DNA of 64,000 nt, taken from assembly GCF_004358695.1 (NCBI RefSeq), contig NZ_SNAA01000004.1, positions 124,001 through 188,000 of the forward strand. Reading direction: 5' to 3'. The notes beneath the pieces were generated by a model that worked only from the letters and a program-made list of their open reading frames with translations, had not been told where the DNA came from and searched no databases. Shown one piece after another: positions 1-9,511 of this stretch (position 1 is its first letter; each line of letters opens with the position of its first letter). The DNA comes from Palleronia sediminis (GTDB lineage Bacteria; Pseudomonadota; Alphaproteobacteria; Rhodobacterales; Rhodobacteraceae). The position numbers and the translations under genes were made by a program.

Positions 1-2
1 AC

Positions 3-44
3 GAAGGCATCCGGCGCACCTACGATTTCTATCGCGACCTCTGA
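3..44 (+). CDS. C-terminal fragment of an upstream gene (partial)
   Basis: Only the last 13 residues are in the window, reading EGIRRTYDFYRDL before TGA. The G-I-x-x-T-Y-D-x-Y pattern resembles C-termini of NAD-dependent sugar-nucleotide epimerases/dehydratases. That would suit a surface-polysaccharide locus beside the two sulfotransferase-like genes, but the fragment is too short to be sure. The next gene starts 17 bases later with an ACGGAG ribosome-binding site, so the two may be co-transcribed. Confidence 0.4.
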   Translation, partial: EGIRRTYDFYRDL

Positions 45-61
45 CCCCCGACGGAGCCGCC

Positions 62-1201
62 ATGACCCGCCTCGTTGTCCATGTCGGCGATCCCAAGACG
101 GGCACCAGCGCGCTTCAGCGGGCGTTCTTCTTCGGCATGGTCGATGCGCCGAAAGGGTCGCTGGCCTATTGGCGCCGGCTCAACGCGAACGACCTCGTGC
201 GTCCGCTCAAGGCCCGCGGGCGCGACACCGGCCAGACCGCGTGGCAGCATCTGCCCGGATGGCTGTCGGACTGCGGGCCGGACACCACCGCGGTCATCTC
301 GGCCGAGCTGTTCTCTTCGGCCGATCCGCGCGCGCTCGATGCCGCGCTGCGGCGCCACGTGCCGGGTCCGGGGGACGAGGCGCTGATCGTCTGCTATGTC
401 CGCCCCCATCTCGACCGCTTCCTCGCCGCCTACATGCAGCGGATCAAGACCGGCGGCATCTTCGGCACAATGGACGAGTTCGAGGTCCAGTCCGACCAGA
501 TCGGCCTGCTCGAGTTCGGAACCCGCCTGCGCGCCTGGCGCGAGGTTTTCGGCAAGCGGCTCGTCGTGCGGCCGTTCCTGCGTGACAGGCTGCGCGGCGG
601 TGACGTGGTCGAGGATTTCCTCCATGTCATCCGGCCCGACGGGGCGTTCCGGCTGAAACGCCAGGTCCGCTTCAACGAAAGCACGCCGGTCCGTGCGCTG
701 GCCGGGCTGCGCCCGTTCCACAGCACGCTGAGCGAACGGGGCGTGGACCGTCCGACCCGCCACACGATCGGCGCCGCCATCGCGCATTGGCCGCTGAAAT
801 CCGCGTCGGTCGAAAAGCCATGGATGTCGGCCGAGATGGCGGGGCGCCTGCGCGACCGCTGCGTCGCGGATGCCGCGATGCTCGATGCCGAGTTCTTTGG
901 CGGCGAGGCGGTGATGGTCCCCGCGCTCGACAGGAATGCCGACGCCGCGCGCGACACGCCCATGCAGCTCGAACCCGAGCTGCATTTCTCGCCCGACGAG
1001 ATGGGCGCCCTGCTGGGTCATGCCGAATGGCTGGCGGCGAAACTCGCCAGCCGCGATCTGGACTGGCCCGCCCATTACCGCGCCGCCTATGTCGAGCGGC
1101 GCCCGGCCTATCGGTGGTTCCGCCATGTCGTGCCGGGGGGCCTGTTCCACACGGCGATCGACCGGCGGATCGGCCGGATCGCGCAGATGCTCAGGGGCTA
1201 G
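62..1201 (+). CDS. Sulfotransferase-like protein
   Basis: This 379-residue protein starts with a beta strand and a P-loop-like motif, VVHVGDPKTGTSALQ, which resembles the 5'-phosphosulfate-binding loop (K-T-G-T/S) of PAPS-dependent sulfotransferases. A later YVRPHLDRFLAAY segment resembles the 3'-phosphate-binding region (R-x-P-x(n)-S/A-x-Y). Sulfotransferases of this type move a sulfuryl group from PAPS to a sugar or other acceptor; the acceptor here is unknown. No signal peptide or membrane segment is visible, so it is probably cytosolic. The start has ACGGAG five bases upstream. The convergent downstream gene is a clear paralogue, and the two stop codons overlap. The alternative is a fold relative without sulfotransferase activity. 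Confidence 0.6.
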   Translation: MTRLVVHVGDPKTGTSALQRAFFFGMVDAPKGSLAYWRRLNANDLVRPLKARGRDTGQTAWQHLPGWLSDCGPDTTAVISAELFSSADPRALDAALRRHVPGPGDEALIVCYVRPHLDRFLAAYMQRIKTGGIFGTMDEFEVQSDQIGLLEFGTRLRAWREVFGKRLVVRPFLRDRLRGGDVVEDFLHVIRPDGAFRLKRQVRFNESTPVRALAGLRPFHSTLSERGVDRPTRHTIGAAIAHWPLKSASVEKPWMSAEMAGRLRDRCVADAAMLDAEFFGGEAVMVPALDRNADAARDTPMQLEPELHFSPDEMGALLGHAEWLAAKLASRDLDWPAHYRAAYVERRPAYRWFRHVVPGGLFHTAIDRRIGRIAQMLRG

Positions 1202-2322
1202 ACCCCGTCACGGACGCCGCTGCCCTCGCGCAGGGCCGCGATGCGGAACCCGCGCAGGCGGGCCCGCCAGTCGCCGCCGTCGCTCATCAGTTCGGACGCC
1301 AGCTCGGCCAGCGCCTCGACCGCCGCGCGCTCGCCGGGGGCAAGATGGTCGCCCGGCTCGACCGATTGCCGCTCGGCCGGGGCGTCGCGCACCGCGCGGG
1401 CCAGTTCTGCGCGCAGCACATCCTCGCCGCCAAAGAACGCCGCATCGACCGCGGCCGCGTCATCGGCGAACCGGGCCGCGATCCGTTCGGCCAGATCGCG
1501 CGGCAGGCGCAGCTTGTCCTGTCGGCCCGCGGGCCGCGCCTTGCCCAGCAACCGGGCAAGTTCCCACCCGACCGCGTGACGCTGGCCCTTGGCCATATGC
1601 GCCAGCTTGTCCTGCACCACGCGCATCACCATCAGCTCGTGCAGCGTGAGGCTTTCGTTGTCGGCCGCGCCCGGCCCGATCTCGAAAGGCGCATCGCCCA
1701 GCGCCGCCCCGAGGAAATCGTCGATGACCGAGCCGTTCCTCAACCGCTCTCGGATCATCGGCCGCAGCTCGAACGCATCGCCGAAAACACGGCGCCATTT
1801 GCCGAACCGATCGGCATAGTGGAACCGCGGGTTGTCGAGCGCGCGCGCGATGAACTCGTCCAGCCCCTTGCGATACCAGCCGATCTTGATCTGCTCGGCA
1901 TAGCTCGACAACAGCCGCGCGGCATGGGGGCGGACATAGGCGATGATGCGGATCTCGTCCGCCCAGCCGGCAAGATGCGTGTCGATGGCCGCGCGCAACT
2001 GGCGCGGGGGGGTCGCCTCGAACACCTCGCCTGACAGGATGCACAGCCCCGCATCATGCGCGTCCATCTGCGACCGCACCCATTCCAGCCGATCCTGCGC
2101 GCCGCCCTTTTCGACCTGCGGGCGCAGGTGGTTATGGTTCAACTGGTCGTCCCGGATCGGGTAGATCAGCGTCGTGCCCGGCGTCGTCACCCGCCCCATC
2201 GCCAGCGCGTTCTGGATCGAGGTCGAGCCGGTCTTGTTATCGCCGACGTGAAAGATCAGCCGCCGGGCGGCATCGGATGCCGGGGCGGTTCTGCGGCGGA
2301 GCGCGGCGGGGATCAGACGCAT
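1198..2322 (-). CDS. Sulfotransferase-like protein, paralogue of the convergent neighbour
   Basis: The protein is 374 residues if it starts at the ATG at 2322 (MRLIPAAL...); an upstream extension is open but less likely. It carries IFHVGDNKTGSTSIQ near the N-terminus, matching the phosphosulfate loop of the facing gene. It also shares YVRPHAARLLSSY, LRPMIRERLRNG and DAAFFGGE with that gene at corresponding positions. The pair therefore arose by duplication and now lie tail to tail, with stops overlapping in CTAG. The function is inferred as sulfation of an unknown acceptor, perhaps an exopolysaccharide given the possible epimerase fragment upstream of the partner. No membrane segment is seen. 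Confidence 0.6.
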   Translation of the reverse strand: MRLIPAALRRRTAPASDAARRLIFHVGDNKTGSTSIQNALAMGRVTTPGTTLIYPIRDDQLNHNHLRPQVEKGGAQDRLEWVRSQMDAHDAGLCILSGEVFEATPPRQLRAAIDTHLAGWADEIRIIAYVRPHAARLLSSYAEQIKIGWYRKGLDEFIARALDNPRFHYADRFGKWRRVFGDAFELRPMIRERLRNGSVIDDFLGAALGDAPFEIGPGAADNESLTLHELMVMRVVQDKLAHMAKGQRHAVGWELARLLGKARPAGRQDKLRLPRDLAERIAARFADDAAAVDAAFFGGEDVLRAELARAVRDAPAERQSVEPGDHLAPGERAAVEALAELASELMSDGGDWRARLRGFRIAALREGSGVRDGV

Positions 2323-2481
2323 GAGTGGGCCTCGGGCGGTGAACGACGGCCAGCCTCTAGCCCACGACGCCCCCGCTGTCACGGCGCCCCGCGGGCAAAG
2401 CGTCGCCTATTCGCCGCTCTTGCAGGGGCGCGTGTCCGCCGCGGTCTGGGCAGGCTGCGCGATCTGCTGTAACCGGATCGC

Positions 2482-3237
2482 ATGAGCCCTGTGCCGAACG
2501 CCCCTTTCGAGACCTCCGCCCGGATCGCGCTGCGCGACCGCGCCGCTTCCCTTTCGGCCGCCCATGCCGGGCGCACGGCCGAGGACGTGCTGAAATCGGC
2601 CATTCGGGACGAGTTTCCGGGCCGCATCGGGCTTGTTTCGTCCTTCGGCACCGAAAGCGCGGTCCTGCTGCGCATGGTGGCCGAGATCGACCCCTATGTG
2701 CCGGTGATCTTTCTCGACACGGACAAGCATTTTCCCGAGACGGTGGCCTATCGCGACCGGCTGATCGACACGCTGGGCCTGTGCAACATCCAGATCGTGC
2801 GCCCGCGCCCCGTCCGGCTCGCGGCCGAGGATCCCGACGGCACGCTCCATGCGCGCAACCCCGATCTGTGCTGTCACGTCCGCAAGACGCTGCCCATGCT
2901 CTCGGCGCTCAGGTCGCTCGATTGCTGGATTACCGGGCGCAAGCGCAGCCAGGCCGCCACCCGTGCCGAGCTGGCGCTGTTCGAGACGCAGGATCGCTGG
3001 CTCAAGGTCAATCCGCTGGTCGAGTGGTCGCGCGACGACATCGCCGCCTACATGACCCGTCATGACCTGCCCGACCATCCGCTCAAGGCGCAGGGCTACC
3101 TGTCGATCGGCTGCGCGCCCTGCACCCGCGCCGTGGCACCGGGCGAGGATGCGCGGGCCGGGCGCTGGGCCGGGCAGGACAAGGTCGAATGCGGCATCCA
3201 CATCGTCGACGGCAAGATCGTCCGCCGCGGCGGATAG
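2482..3237 (+). CDS. cysH: Adenylyl-sulfate (APS) reductase, thioredoxin-dependent
   Basis: This 251-residue cytosolic enzyme reduces activated sulfate to sulfite in assimilatory sulfur metabolism. The N-terminal ATP-pyrophosphatase-like core is seen as VSSFGTESAVLL and FLDTDKHFPET. Paired cysteines at about 130-131 (CCHVRK) and 211/214 (CAPC) are the [4Fe-4S] ligands that mark the APS-using branch rather than the cluster-free PAPS branch. The catalytic cysteine is in ECGIH, about residue 237. The gene stands alone here, without cysI or cysDN. Its place beside two sulfotransferase-like genes is notable, since APS and PAPS share a precursor, though the grouping may be accidental. Confidence 0.93.
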   Translation: MSPVPNAPFETSARIALRDRAASLSAAHAGRTAEDVLKSAIRDEFPGRIGLVSSFGTESAVLLRMVAEIDPYVPVIFLDTDKHFPETVAYRDRLIDTLGLCNIQIVRPRPVRLAAEDPDGTLHARNPDLCCHVRKTLPMLSALRSLDCWITGRKRSQAATRAELALFETQDRWLKVNPLVEWSRDDIAAYMTRHDLPDHPLKAQGYLSIGCAPCTRAVAPGEDARAGRWAGQDKVECGIHIVDGKIVRRGG

Positions 3238-3302
3238 CGCGCGCTGCTCTGGGCGAGGGGCGCGGGCGGTCTAGGTGTTCGATGCCCTGACGGAGTAACC
3301 CC

Positions 3303-3965
3303 ATGCCGCGCGACAAGATGACCTTTCTCGTGATCGGCCTCGGCAATTTCGGCGCGGCGGTGGCCAAGGACCTCAAGCGGTTCGGCAATTACGTCATCGG
3401 CGTCGACACCGACGAGAGCATCATTTCCGACCATGCCGAGCAGCTCGACCAGGCGCTGATCCTCGATGCGCGCGACGAACACGCCCTGCGCGAGATCGGC
3501 GCGGCCGATTGCGACGTGGGCGTGGTCGGGCTGGGCCACGACCTCGAGGCGAGCGTTCTGGCCACGATGAACCTGCGCCTCGTCGGCGTGGACAAGATCT
3601 GGGCCAAGGCGTCGTCCAAGACCCATCACCGCATCCTCACCCGGCTGGGCGCCGACCGGGTCATCCACCCCGAGGAACGGGTCGGCAAGCAGGTCGCGCA
3701 GATGCTGCACAACCCGCTGATCCGCGACTATGTCAGCCTCGGCAACAGCTATCACGTCGTGAACCTGCGCATCCCCGACGAATTGAACGGCAAATCCACC
3801 GAGGCGCTGAACCTGGCCAAGTTCGACCTGCGATGCCTCGGGATCATGCGCGGGACCGAGTTCCTCGCCTATGGCGACGAGACGGTCGAGCTCGAGGGCA
3901 ACGACATGCTTCTGGTGCTTGGAAAGCGGGGCGATCTGCGCGCCTTCACCTCGAGCATCGGATGA
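3303..3965 (+). CDS. ktrA: Potassium uptake regulatory subunit, TrkA/KtrA family
   Basis: This 220-residue protein has an N-terminal Rossmann (RCK-N) domain with the nucleotide-binding motif VIGLGNFGAAVAKDL and a following acidic residue (GVDTD). The C-terminal RCK-C domain spans roughly residues 140-220. Single-RCK proteins of this size form cytosolic octameric rings that gate KtrB/TrkH channels in response to ATP/ADP or NAD(H). The stop overlaps the start of ktrB in ATGA, so the two are translationally coupled. A CGGAG ribosome-binding site precedes the start. Classical TrkA is about twice this length, which favours the Ktr type. Confidence 0.88.
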   Translation: MPRDKMTFLVIGLGNFGAAVAKDLKRFGNYVIGVDTDESIISDHAEQLDQALILDARDEHALREIGAADCDVGVVGLGHDLEASVLATMNLRLVGVDKIWAKASSKTHHRILTRLGADRVIHPEERVGKQVAQMLHNPLIRDYVSLGNSYHVVNLRIPDELNGKSTEALNLAKFDLRCLGIMRGTEFLAYGDETVELEGNDMLLVLGKRGDLRAFTSSIG

Positions 3966-5290
3966 TCTCGCTCCGCCGTCTCGGCCGCTTTCCGCCCCCG
4001 GCGCTGCTGGCCCTGTTCTACTTCGGCGCGGTCGTCGCGGGCACCGTGTTGCTCAAGCTGCCCATATCGACCCGCGTCCCCATAAGCTGGAGCGACGCGG
4101 CCTTCACCTCGACCTCGGCGGTGACGGTCACGGGGTTGATCGTGGTCGATCCGGGCACCGTATTCACCTATTTCGGGCAGGGTGTGCTTGCCGTGCTGAT
4201 CCAGGCCGGCGGGCTGGGGCTGATGACATTCGCCGCGCTGGTGGCAGCCATGCTGGGGCTGTCGGTGGGAATGCCGCAGCGCATGATCCTGCGCGACGAC
4301 CTGAATCAGACCGCGATGAGCGACCTTATGGCGCTGGTCCGGGTGATCCTGCGTGTCGCGCTGTTGTTCGAGCTTGGCGGGGCGGCCCTGCTCGCGGTGA
4401 TCTTCGTGCCGCAATTCGGCTGGGCCGAGGGGCTGTGGCAAGCGGTGTTCCACGCGGTATCGGCCTTCAACAACGCGGGGTTCTCGCTGTTTTCCAACGG
4501 GCTGATGGATTACGCTGACACGCTGATCGTGACGGTCACGATCCCCTTTCTCTTCATCACGGGCGGCATCGGGTTCGTCGTCCTGGCCGACATGGTGTCG
4601 AAACGGTCCTGGCAGCCGTTGTCGCTGCATTCCAAGCTGATGCTGACCGGAACCGCCGTTCTGATCCTATTGGGCTGGGTCATGTTCGCCGCGCTCGAAT
4701 GGACCAATCCCGGCACGCTTGGCGGGCTCGACTCGATGGGCGCCCGCATCCAGGCCGCGTTTTTTCAGGCGGTGACGCCGCGCACGGCGGGGTTCAACAC
4801 CGTGGCCACCTCCGAGATGGGCGACAGTACCGCGCTGCTGACCATGGGGCTGATGATGATCGGGGGCGGATCGGCCTCGACCGCGGGGGGCATCAAGGTG
4901 ACGACCGCCATCGTGCTGATCCTCGGCACGCTGGCCTTCTTCAACCGCGAGAAGGAGCCTCATATTTTCGGCCGGTCGCTCGGCTCGAACGAGGTGACGA
5001 AGGTGATGGCGCTGACCACGCTGGCGGCGCTGATCGTCTTTGCCGGGACATTCGTGCTGACCCTGCGCAATGACGGCGATTTCCTGGTGCTGATGTTCGA
5101 GGTCGTTTCGGCCTTCGGCACGGTGGGGCTGTCGATGGGCGCGACCTCGGAACTCGACTGGTCGGGCCGGGCGGCGATCTGCGTCATCATGTTCCTCGGG
5201 CGCGTCGGCCCGCTGGTGCTGGGCTTCTACCTCGCGACCCAGCTTCGCCCGCGGGTGCGTTATCCCGCGGGCCAGATCTACCTGGGCTAG
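3962..5290 (+). CDS. ktrB: Potassium transporter membrane subunit, TrkH/KtrB family
   Basis: The 442-residue integral membrane protein is built from four M1-P-M2 repeats. Pore-loop signatures are visible in order: [29 protein letters not shown] and SAFGTVGLS. Each contains the glycine that lines the K+ selectivity filter. It imports K+ (often with Na+ dependence) and is regulated by the ring encoded just upstream. The ATG at 3962 overlaps the ktrA stop (ATGA); longer upstream reading in this frame lies inside ktrA and is not real. The 3' end overlaps the convergent dxs gene by four bases (CTAG). Confidence 0.92.
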   Translation: MISLRRLGRFPPPALLALFYFGAVVAGTVLLKLPISTRVPISWSDAAFTSTSAVTVTGLIVVDPGTVFTYFGQGVLAVLIQAGGLGLMTFAALVAAMLGLSVGMPQRMILRDDLNQTAMSDLMALVRVILRVALLFELGGAALLAVIFVPQFGWAEGLWQAVFHAVSAFNNAGFSLFSNGLMDYADTLIVTVTIPFLFITGGIGFVVLADMVSKRSWQPLSLHSKLMLTGTAVLILLGWVMFAALEWTNPGTLGGLDSMGARIQAAFFQAVTPRTAGFNTVATSEMGDSTALLTMGLMMIGGGSASTAGGIKVTTAIVLILGTLAFFNREKEPHIFGRSLGSNEVTKVMALTTLAALIVFAGTFVLTLRNDGDFLVLMFEVVSAFGTVGLSMGATSELDWSGRAAICVIMFLGRVGPLVLGFYLATQLRPRVRYPAGQIYLG

Positions 5291-7224
5291 GAGGCGCCCT
5301 GACCCTTGGAGCCGATGCTCTCGATCCCGAGGACCGACAGCACCTTAGCCTCGATATCCTCGGCGTTCAGCCCGGCGACGGCGTACATGTCGCGCGGGTT
5401 GGCCTGGTCGATGAAGATATCGGGCAGCACCATCGACCGGAACCGCAGCCCGGTGTCGAACACGCCTTCTTCGGCGAGGAGCTGCGCGACATGGCTGCCG
5501 AAACCGCCGATGGCGCCCTCTTCGATGGTGATCAGCGCGTCATGCTCGCGCGCGAGCCGCAGGAGCAACTCGCGGTCGAGCGGTTTCGAGAACCGCGCAT
5601 CGGCGATCGTGGGCGTGATCCCGCGGGCGCGCAGCGCCTCGCTGGCATCCATGACCTCTTTCAGCCGGGCGCCGAAACTCAGGATCGCGACGCCGCGCCC
5701 TTCCTGGATCATGCGGCCGCGCCCGATCTCGAGCGGCACGCCGCGTTCGGGCATGTCGACGCCGGTGCCCTCGCCCCGCGGGAAACGGAACGCGATGGGG
5801 CCGTCGTCATGGGCCACCGCGGTCGCGACCATGTGGCGAAGCTCGGCCTCGTCGGCGGCGGCCATCACCACGAAGCCCGGCAGGTTCGACAGAAAGGCGG
5901 TGTCGAAAGCGCCCGCATGGGTCGCCCCGTCGGCGCCCACCAGCCCGGCGCGGTCGATGGCAAAGCGCACCGGAAGCCGCTGGATCGCGACGTCATGCAC
6001 CACCTGGTCATAGCCGCGCTGGAGGAAGGTGGAATAGATCGCGCAGAACGGCTTCATCCCGCCGCCAGCGAGCCCGGCCGAGAAGGTGACGCCATGCTGC
6101 TCGGCGATGCCCACATCGAAACACCGCTTGGGGAACCGCTCGGCAAAGAGGTTGAGCCCCGTGCCGTCGGGCATGGCGGCGGTGACGGCCACGATGCGGT
6201 CGTCGCGCGCCGCCTCGTCCATGAGGGTCTGCGCGAACACCTTGGTGTAAGAGGGCGCGTTCGACGGCGCCTTTTTCTGCTCGCCGGTGACGACGTTGAA
6301 TTTCGAGACGCCATGCCCCTTGTCGGCAGCGTCCTCGGCGGGGCGGAACCCCTTGCCCTTTTTCGTGATGGCATGGATCAGCACCGGCCCCGTGGCCCGC
6401 GCCCGCGCCGTCCGCAGAACGGGGAGCAACTGGTCCAGATCGTGCCCGTCGATGGGGCCGACGTAAGAGAACCCCAGCTCTTCGAACAGGGTGCCGCCGA
6501 TGGTCATGCCCTTGACCAGCTCATGCGCGCGCCGCGCGCCCTCGCGGAAGGGCGGGGGCAGCATCGACACCGCGCCCTTGGCCGCGGCCTTGAGTTCCTG
6601 GTAGGGCGCGCCCGCATAGAGGCGCGACAGGTAGGACGACATCGCGCCCACCGGCGGCGCGATGGACATCTCGTTGTCGTTGAGGATGACGAACAGCCGC
6701 CGGTCGAGATGGCCCGCGTTGTTCATCGCCTCGTAGGCCATGCCCGCCGACATCGCCCCGTCGCCGATCACCGCGATGCCGTCGCCGAGCGACGGGTCGG
6801 GCGCACCGCCCAGCTCGCGCGCCATGGAAAAGCCGAGCGCCGCCGAGATCGAGGTCGAGCTATGCGCCGCGCCGAACGGGTCGTAGGGCGATTCCGACCG
6901 CTTGGTGAATCCCGACAGCCCGTCCTTCTGGCGCAGGGTGCGGATGCGGTCGCGCCGCCCCGTCAGGATCTTGTGCGGGTAGCACTGGTGGCTCACGTCC
7001 CAGATCAGCCGGTCGCGCGGCGTGTCGAACACCGCGTGGATCGCGACGGTCAGTTCGACCACCCCCAGCCCGGCACCGAGATGGCCGCCCGTCTGGCTCA
7101 CGGCCGAGATGGTTTCGGCGCGGAGCTCGTCGGCGACGCGGCGCAGGTCCTGGTCGGACAGCTCGCGCAGGTCGGCCGGGCTGTTGATGCGATCGAGAAG
7201 AGGGGTATGGGGCGTGTCAGTCAT
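5287..7224 (-). CDS. dxs: 1-deoxy-D-xylulose-5-phosphate synthase
   Basis: This 645-residue thiamine-diphosphate enzyme condenses pyruvate and glyceraldehyde-3-phosphate, the first step of the MEP isoprenoid pathway. Near the N-terminus it has [17 protein letters not shown]. The ThDP/Mg motif is [20 protein letters not shown] with NDNEMSI following. The transketolase-type pyrimidine-binding half contains [17 protein letters not shown], with the catalytic glutamate. The length is normal for the family. I chose the ATG at 7224, preceded by GAGG, rather than an open N-terminal extension. It lies 72 bases downstream of ispA in the same direction, so early and later isoprenoid steps are probably co-expressed. 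Confidence 0.96.
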   Translation of the reverse strand: MTDTPHTPLLDRINSPADLRELSDQDLRRVADELRAETISAVSQTGGHLGAGLGVVELTVAIHAVFDTPRDRLIWDVSHQCYPHKILTGRRDRIRTLRQKDGLSGFTKRSESPYDPFGAAHSSTSISAALGFSMARELGGAPDPSLGDGIAVIGDGAMSAGMAYEAMNNAGHLDRRLFVILNDNEMSIAPPVGAMSSYLSRLYAGAPYQELKAAAKGAVSMLPPPFREGARRAHELVKGMTIGGTLFEELGFSYVGPIDGHDLDQLLPVLRTARARATGPVLIHAITKKGKGFRPAEDAADKGHGVSKFNVVTGEQKKAPSNAPSYTKVFAQTLMDEAARDDRIVAVTAAMPDGTGLNLFAERFPKRCFDVGIAEQHGVTFSAGLAGGGMKPFCAIYSTFLQRGYDQVVHDVAIQRLPVRFAIDRAGLVGADGATHAGAFDTAFLSNLPGFVVMAAADEAELRHMVATAVAHDDGPIAFRFPRGEGTGVDMPERGVPLEIGRGRMIQEGRGVAILSFGARLKEVMDASEALRARGITPTIADARFSKPLDRELLLRLAREHDALITIEEGAIGGFGSHVAQLLAEEGVFDTGLRFRSMVLPDIFIDQANPRDMYAVAGLNAEDIEAKVLSVLGIESIGSKGQGAS

Positions 7225-7296
7225 GGCGGGCCTCGTCTGGGGCTGCTTGATCGTAGGGGATCGGAACGCCCGGCGCAAACCGGTCGGCACCGCGGT

Positions 7297-8157
7297 TCAG
7301 CTTTGTCGCGCGATCACGTAGGCCGCGCAATCGCGCAGGGCATCGGCCCGCGCGCCATAGGGCGACAGGGCGTCGCAGGCCTCTTCGACGAGGGTCGCGG
7401 CCCGGCTCTTGGCGCCGTCGAGCCCCAGTAGCGAAACGAACGTCGCCTTGCCCGCGCCCGCATCCTTGCCCACCGCCTTGCCGGTCGCCTCCGCCGAGCC
7501 CTCGACGTCGAGCACGTCGTCCGCGATCTGGAAGGCCAGCCCCAATGCGCGCGCATAGGCTCCGAGCGGCGCGGGATCGGCACCGGCCAGAACGGCGCCC
7601 GCGCGGCCCGACCATTCGATCAGCGCGCCGGTCTTGCCCGCCTGCAAAGCCTCGATCTCGGACAGGCCGAGCGGGTGCGCGGCACTTTCGGCCGCGATGT
7701 CGAGCGCCTGTCCCATCACCATTCCCTCCTGACCCGCGGCGCGCGCCAGCGACAGCACCAGCGCCGCGCGGATGGCCGGGTCGGGATGCGCCTTCGGTCG
7801 CGCCAAGAGCTCGAAGGCCAGCGTCTGAAGCGCGTCGCCCGCAAGGATCGCCGTCGCCTCGTCCCAGCGCACATGCACGGTCGGCTGGCCGCGGCGCAGG
7901 TCGTCGTCATCCATCGCGGGCAGGTCGTCATGGACCAGCGAATAGGCGTGAAGCGCCTCGATCGCCGCCGCGGCATGGGTGGCATCGGGCCCGTCGCAGA
8001 TGCGCGCGCCCTCGATGACGAGGAATCCGCGCAGCCGCTTGCCGCCCGTGACGGCATGGCGCATCGCATGGTGAACGGGCATGTCGCCGCGTACCGCGTC
8101 CGTCAGGCAGGCGTCGATGGCGGTGCGGGCGGCGCCGAGGCGGGATCGAAAGCTCAC
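7297..8157 (-). CDS. ispA: (2E,6E)-Farnesyl diphosphate synthase family polyprenyl synthetase
   Basis: The 286-residue prenyltransferase joins isopentenyl diphosphate to allylic diphosphates to make C15 (possibly C20) prenyl chains. The first aspartate-rich motif is HDDLPAMDDDDLRRGQPT, with the DDxxxxD spacing of bacterial farnesyl synthases. The second is DDVLDVEG. GGKRLRGFL near the N-terminus binds IPP. The start codon is GTG and overlaps the xseB stop in GTGA, so translation is coupled. Strong resemblance to E. coli IspA around the first motif favours FPP as product, but chain length cannot be settled by eye. Confidence 0.93.
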   Translation of the reverse strand: MSFRSRLGAARTAIDACLTDAVRGDMPVHHAMRHAVTGGKRLRGFLVIEGARICDGPDATHAAAAIEALHAYSLVHDDLPAMDDDDLRRGQPTVHVRWDEATAILAGDALQTLAFELLARPKAHPDPAIRAALVLSLARAAGQEGMVMGQALDIAAESAAHPLGLSEIEALQAGKTGALIEWSGRAGAVLAGADPAPLGAYARALGLAFQIADDVLDVEGSAEATGKAVGKDAGAGKATFVSLLGLDGAKSRAATLVEEACDALSPYGARADALRDCAAYVIARQS

Positions 8158-8408
8158 GGGTCGAGAGGCTCGGTGCCCTTGGGATTGCCGCGCTCGTCCA
8201 GCGTGATCGCGGCGACCTTTTCCTCGGCCGCCTTGAGCGCGTCGGCGCAGCGTTTGCGCAGGGCCGCGCCGCGTTCGTAAAGCGCAATCGATTCCTCGAG
8301 AGCCACGTCCCCGGTCTCGAGCCGCGACACCACGTCCTCGAGCTCGCGCATGGCCTGCTCAAAGCTCATCGCGTCGACGGGGGCGCGATCCGGGGTCTTG
8401 TCGTTCAC
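8154..8408 (-). CDS. xseB: Exodeoxyribonuclease VII small subunit
   Basis: The protein is 84 residues and is the small regulatory subunit that assembles in several copies on XseA to form the single-strand nuclease. The family signature is clear: MSFEQAMRELEDVVSRLE, then ALEESIALYERG and a basic helical C-terminus. I place the start at the GTG at 8408. It overlaps the upstream stop in GTGA and sits about eight bases after AAGGA. A TTG six bases upstream is also open but too close to that site. No xseA gene is in the window. Confidence 0.92.
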   Translation of the reverse strand: MNDKTPDRAPVDAMSFEQAMRELEDVVSRLETGDVALEESIALYERGAALRKRCADALKAAEEKVAAITLDERGNPKGTEPLDP

Positions 8409-9328
8409 GGGCAACGTTCCTTCAACATGCCGACATGCGCGGCCACCGAGATTTCGAGCGCGTCCAGATCATATCCCCCCTCCAAAGTCGAGACGATCCG
8501 CCCGCCGCTGAACTCGTGCGCGACGTCGCAGAGCCGTTCGGTGATCCAGGCGAAATCCTCGGCCTCCCAGTCGAGATTGGCAAGCGGGTCGCGCCGGTGG
8601 GCGTCGAACCCGGCCGAGACGATGATCAGCCCCGGCTGGAACCGCCTCAGCGCGGGCAGGACCTGCCGCTCATAGACCAGCCGCATCGCGCCCCCGTCCG
8701 TGCCGGGGTCGAGCGGCAGGTTCAGGATCTGCCCGTGCGCGCCGCGTTCACGAGGGTTGCCGGTGCCGGGAAACAGCGGCATCTGGTGCGTTGAGACGAA
8801 CATCGCGTTGCGCTCGGACCAGAGCAGATCCTGCGTGCCGTTGCCGTGATGCACGTCGAAATCGACAACCGCCACCCGGTCGAGGGACCAGCGTTGCAGC
8901 GCATGGCGCGCGCCGATGGCGGCGGTGCCGAACAGGCAGAACCCCATCGCGGTCTCGGTCTCGGCGTGGTGGCCGGGCGGGCGGCACCCGACAAAGGCCG
9001 ATCCCGCCTCGGCGCCCAGCACCGCGTCGATGGCGGCGATCGTGCCGCCCACCGCGTGCCGCGCGGCGGCAAGCGATCCGGGCGCGAGGATCGTGTCCCC
9101 GTCGAGCGCGGCGTGGCCTTGCGTGGGCAGGCGCGCCTCGATCCGGCGCAGGTATTCCGCCGGGTGGCACAGGGCTATGTCCTCATCGCTGCAATCGGGC
9201 GCCTCGCGCCGGTCGAGCCCCAACGGGGCAAGCCCTCGCTCGACCGCATCGAGCCGCGCGACCCGCTCGGGATGCCCCTCGGGGGTGACGTGATCGCGGC
9301 CCGAAGGGTGAGAGAACCAGATCGTCAT
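8405..9328 (-). CDS. Histone-deacetylase-like zinc amidohydrolase
   Basis: The protein is 307 residues and belongs to the arginase/deacetylase fold shared by HDACs, AcuC and acetylpolyamine amidohydrolases. Catalytic and zinc-binding motifs are intact: RPPGHHAE (general-base histidines), VVDFDVHHGNGT (Asp/His zinc ligands), SAGFDAHRRDPL (second zinc Asp) and LEGGYD. The substrate is unknown; acetylated small amines or protein lysines are possible. I chose the second of two nearby ATGs because AAAGG lies seven bases before it. It heads a coupled run with xseB and ispA, a pairing whose logic is unclear. Confidence 0.88.
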   Translation of the reverse strand: MTIWFSHPSGRDHVTPEGHPERVARLDAVERGLAPLGLDRREAPDCSDEDIALCHPAEYLRRIEARLPTQGHAALDGDTILAPGSLAAARHAVGGTIAAIDAVLGAEAGSAFVGCRPPGHHAETETAMGFCLFGTAAIGARHALQRWSLDRVAVVDFDVHHGNGTQDLLWSERNAMFVSTHQMPLFPGTGNPRERGAHGQILNLPLDPGTDGGAMRLVYERQVLPALRRFQPGLIIVSAGFDAHRRDPLANLDWEAEDFAWITERLCDVAHEFSGGRIVSTLEGGYDLDALEISVAAHVGMLKERCP

Positions 9329-9511
9329 CGGCATGCCTTTCGCAATCGGGCGCGATGCCCGTCGGTCGAAGGGCAAGGAAAAGGCCATCCGCGGCCAAGC
9401 GCAAGAGGGGCCGCCGCGCCCGTGCGCGCCCCCGCGCGCCGGGGCCGCCCGCCTTGTCGGGCAGGGTTCCAGCGGCTAAGCCCAAGACCGGATGTTGAAG
9501 GACGGCCCCAC

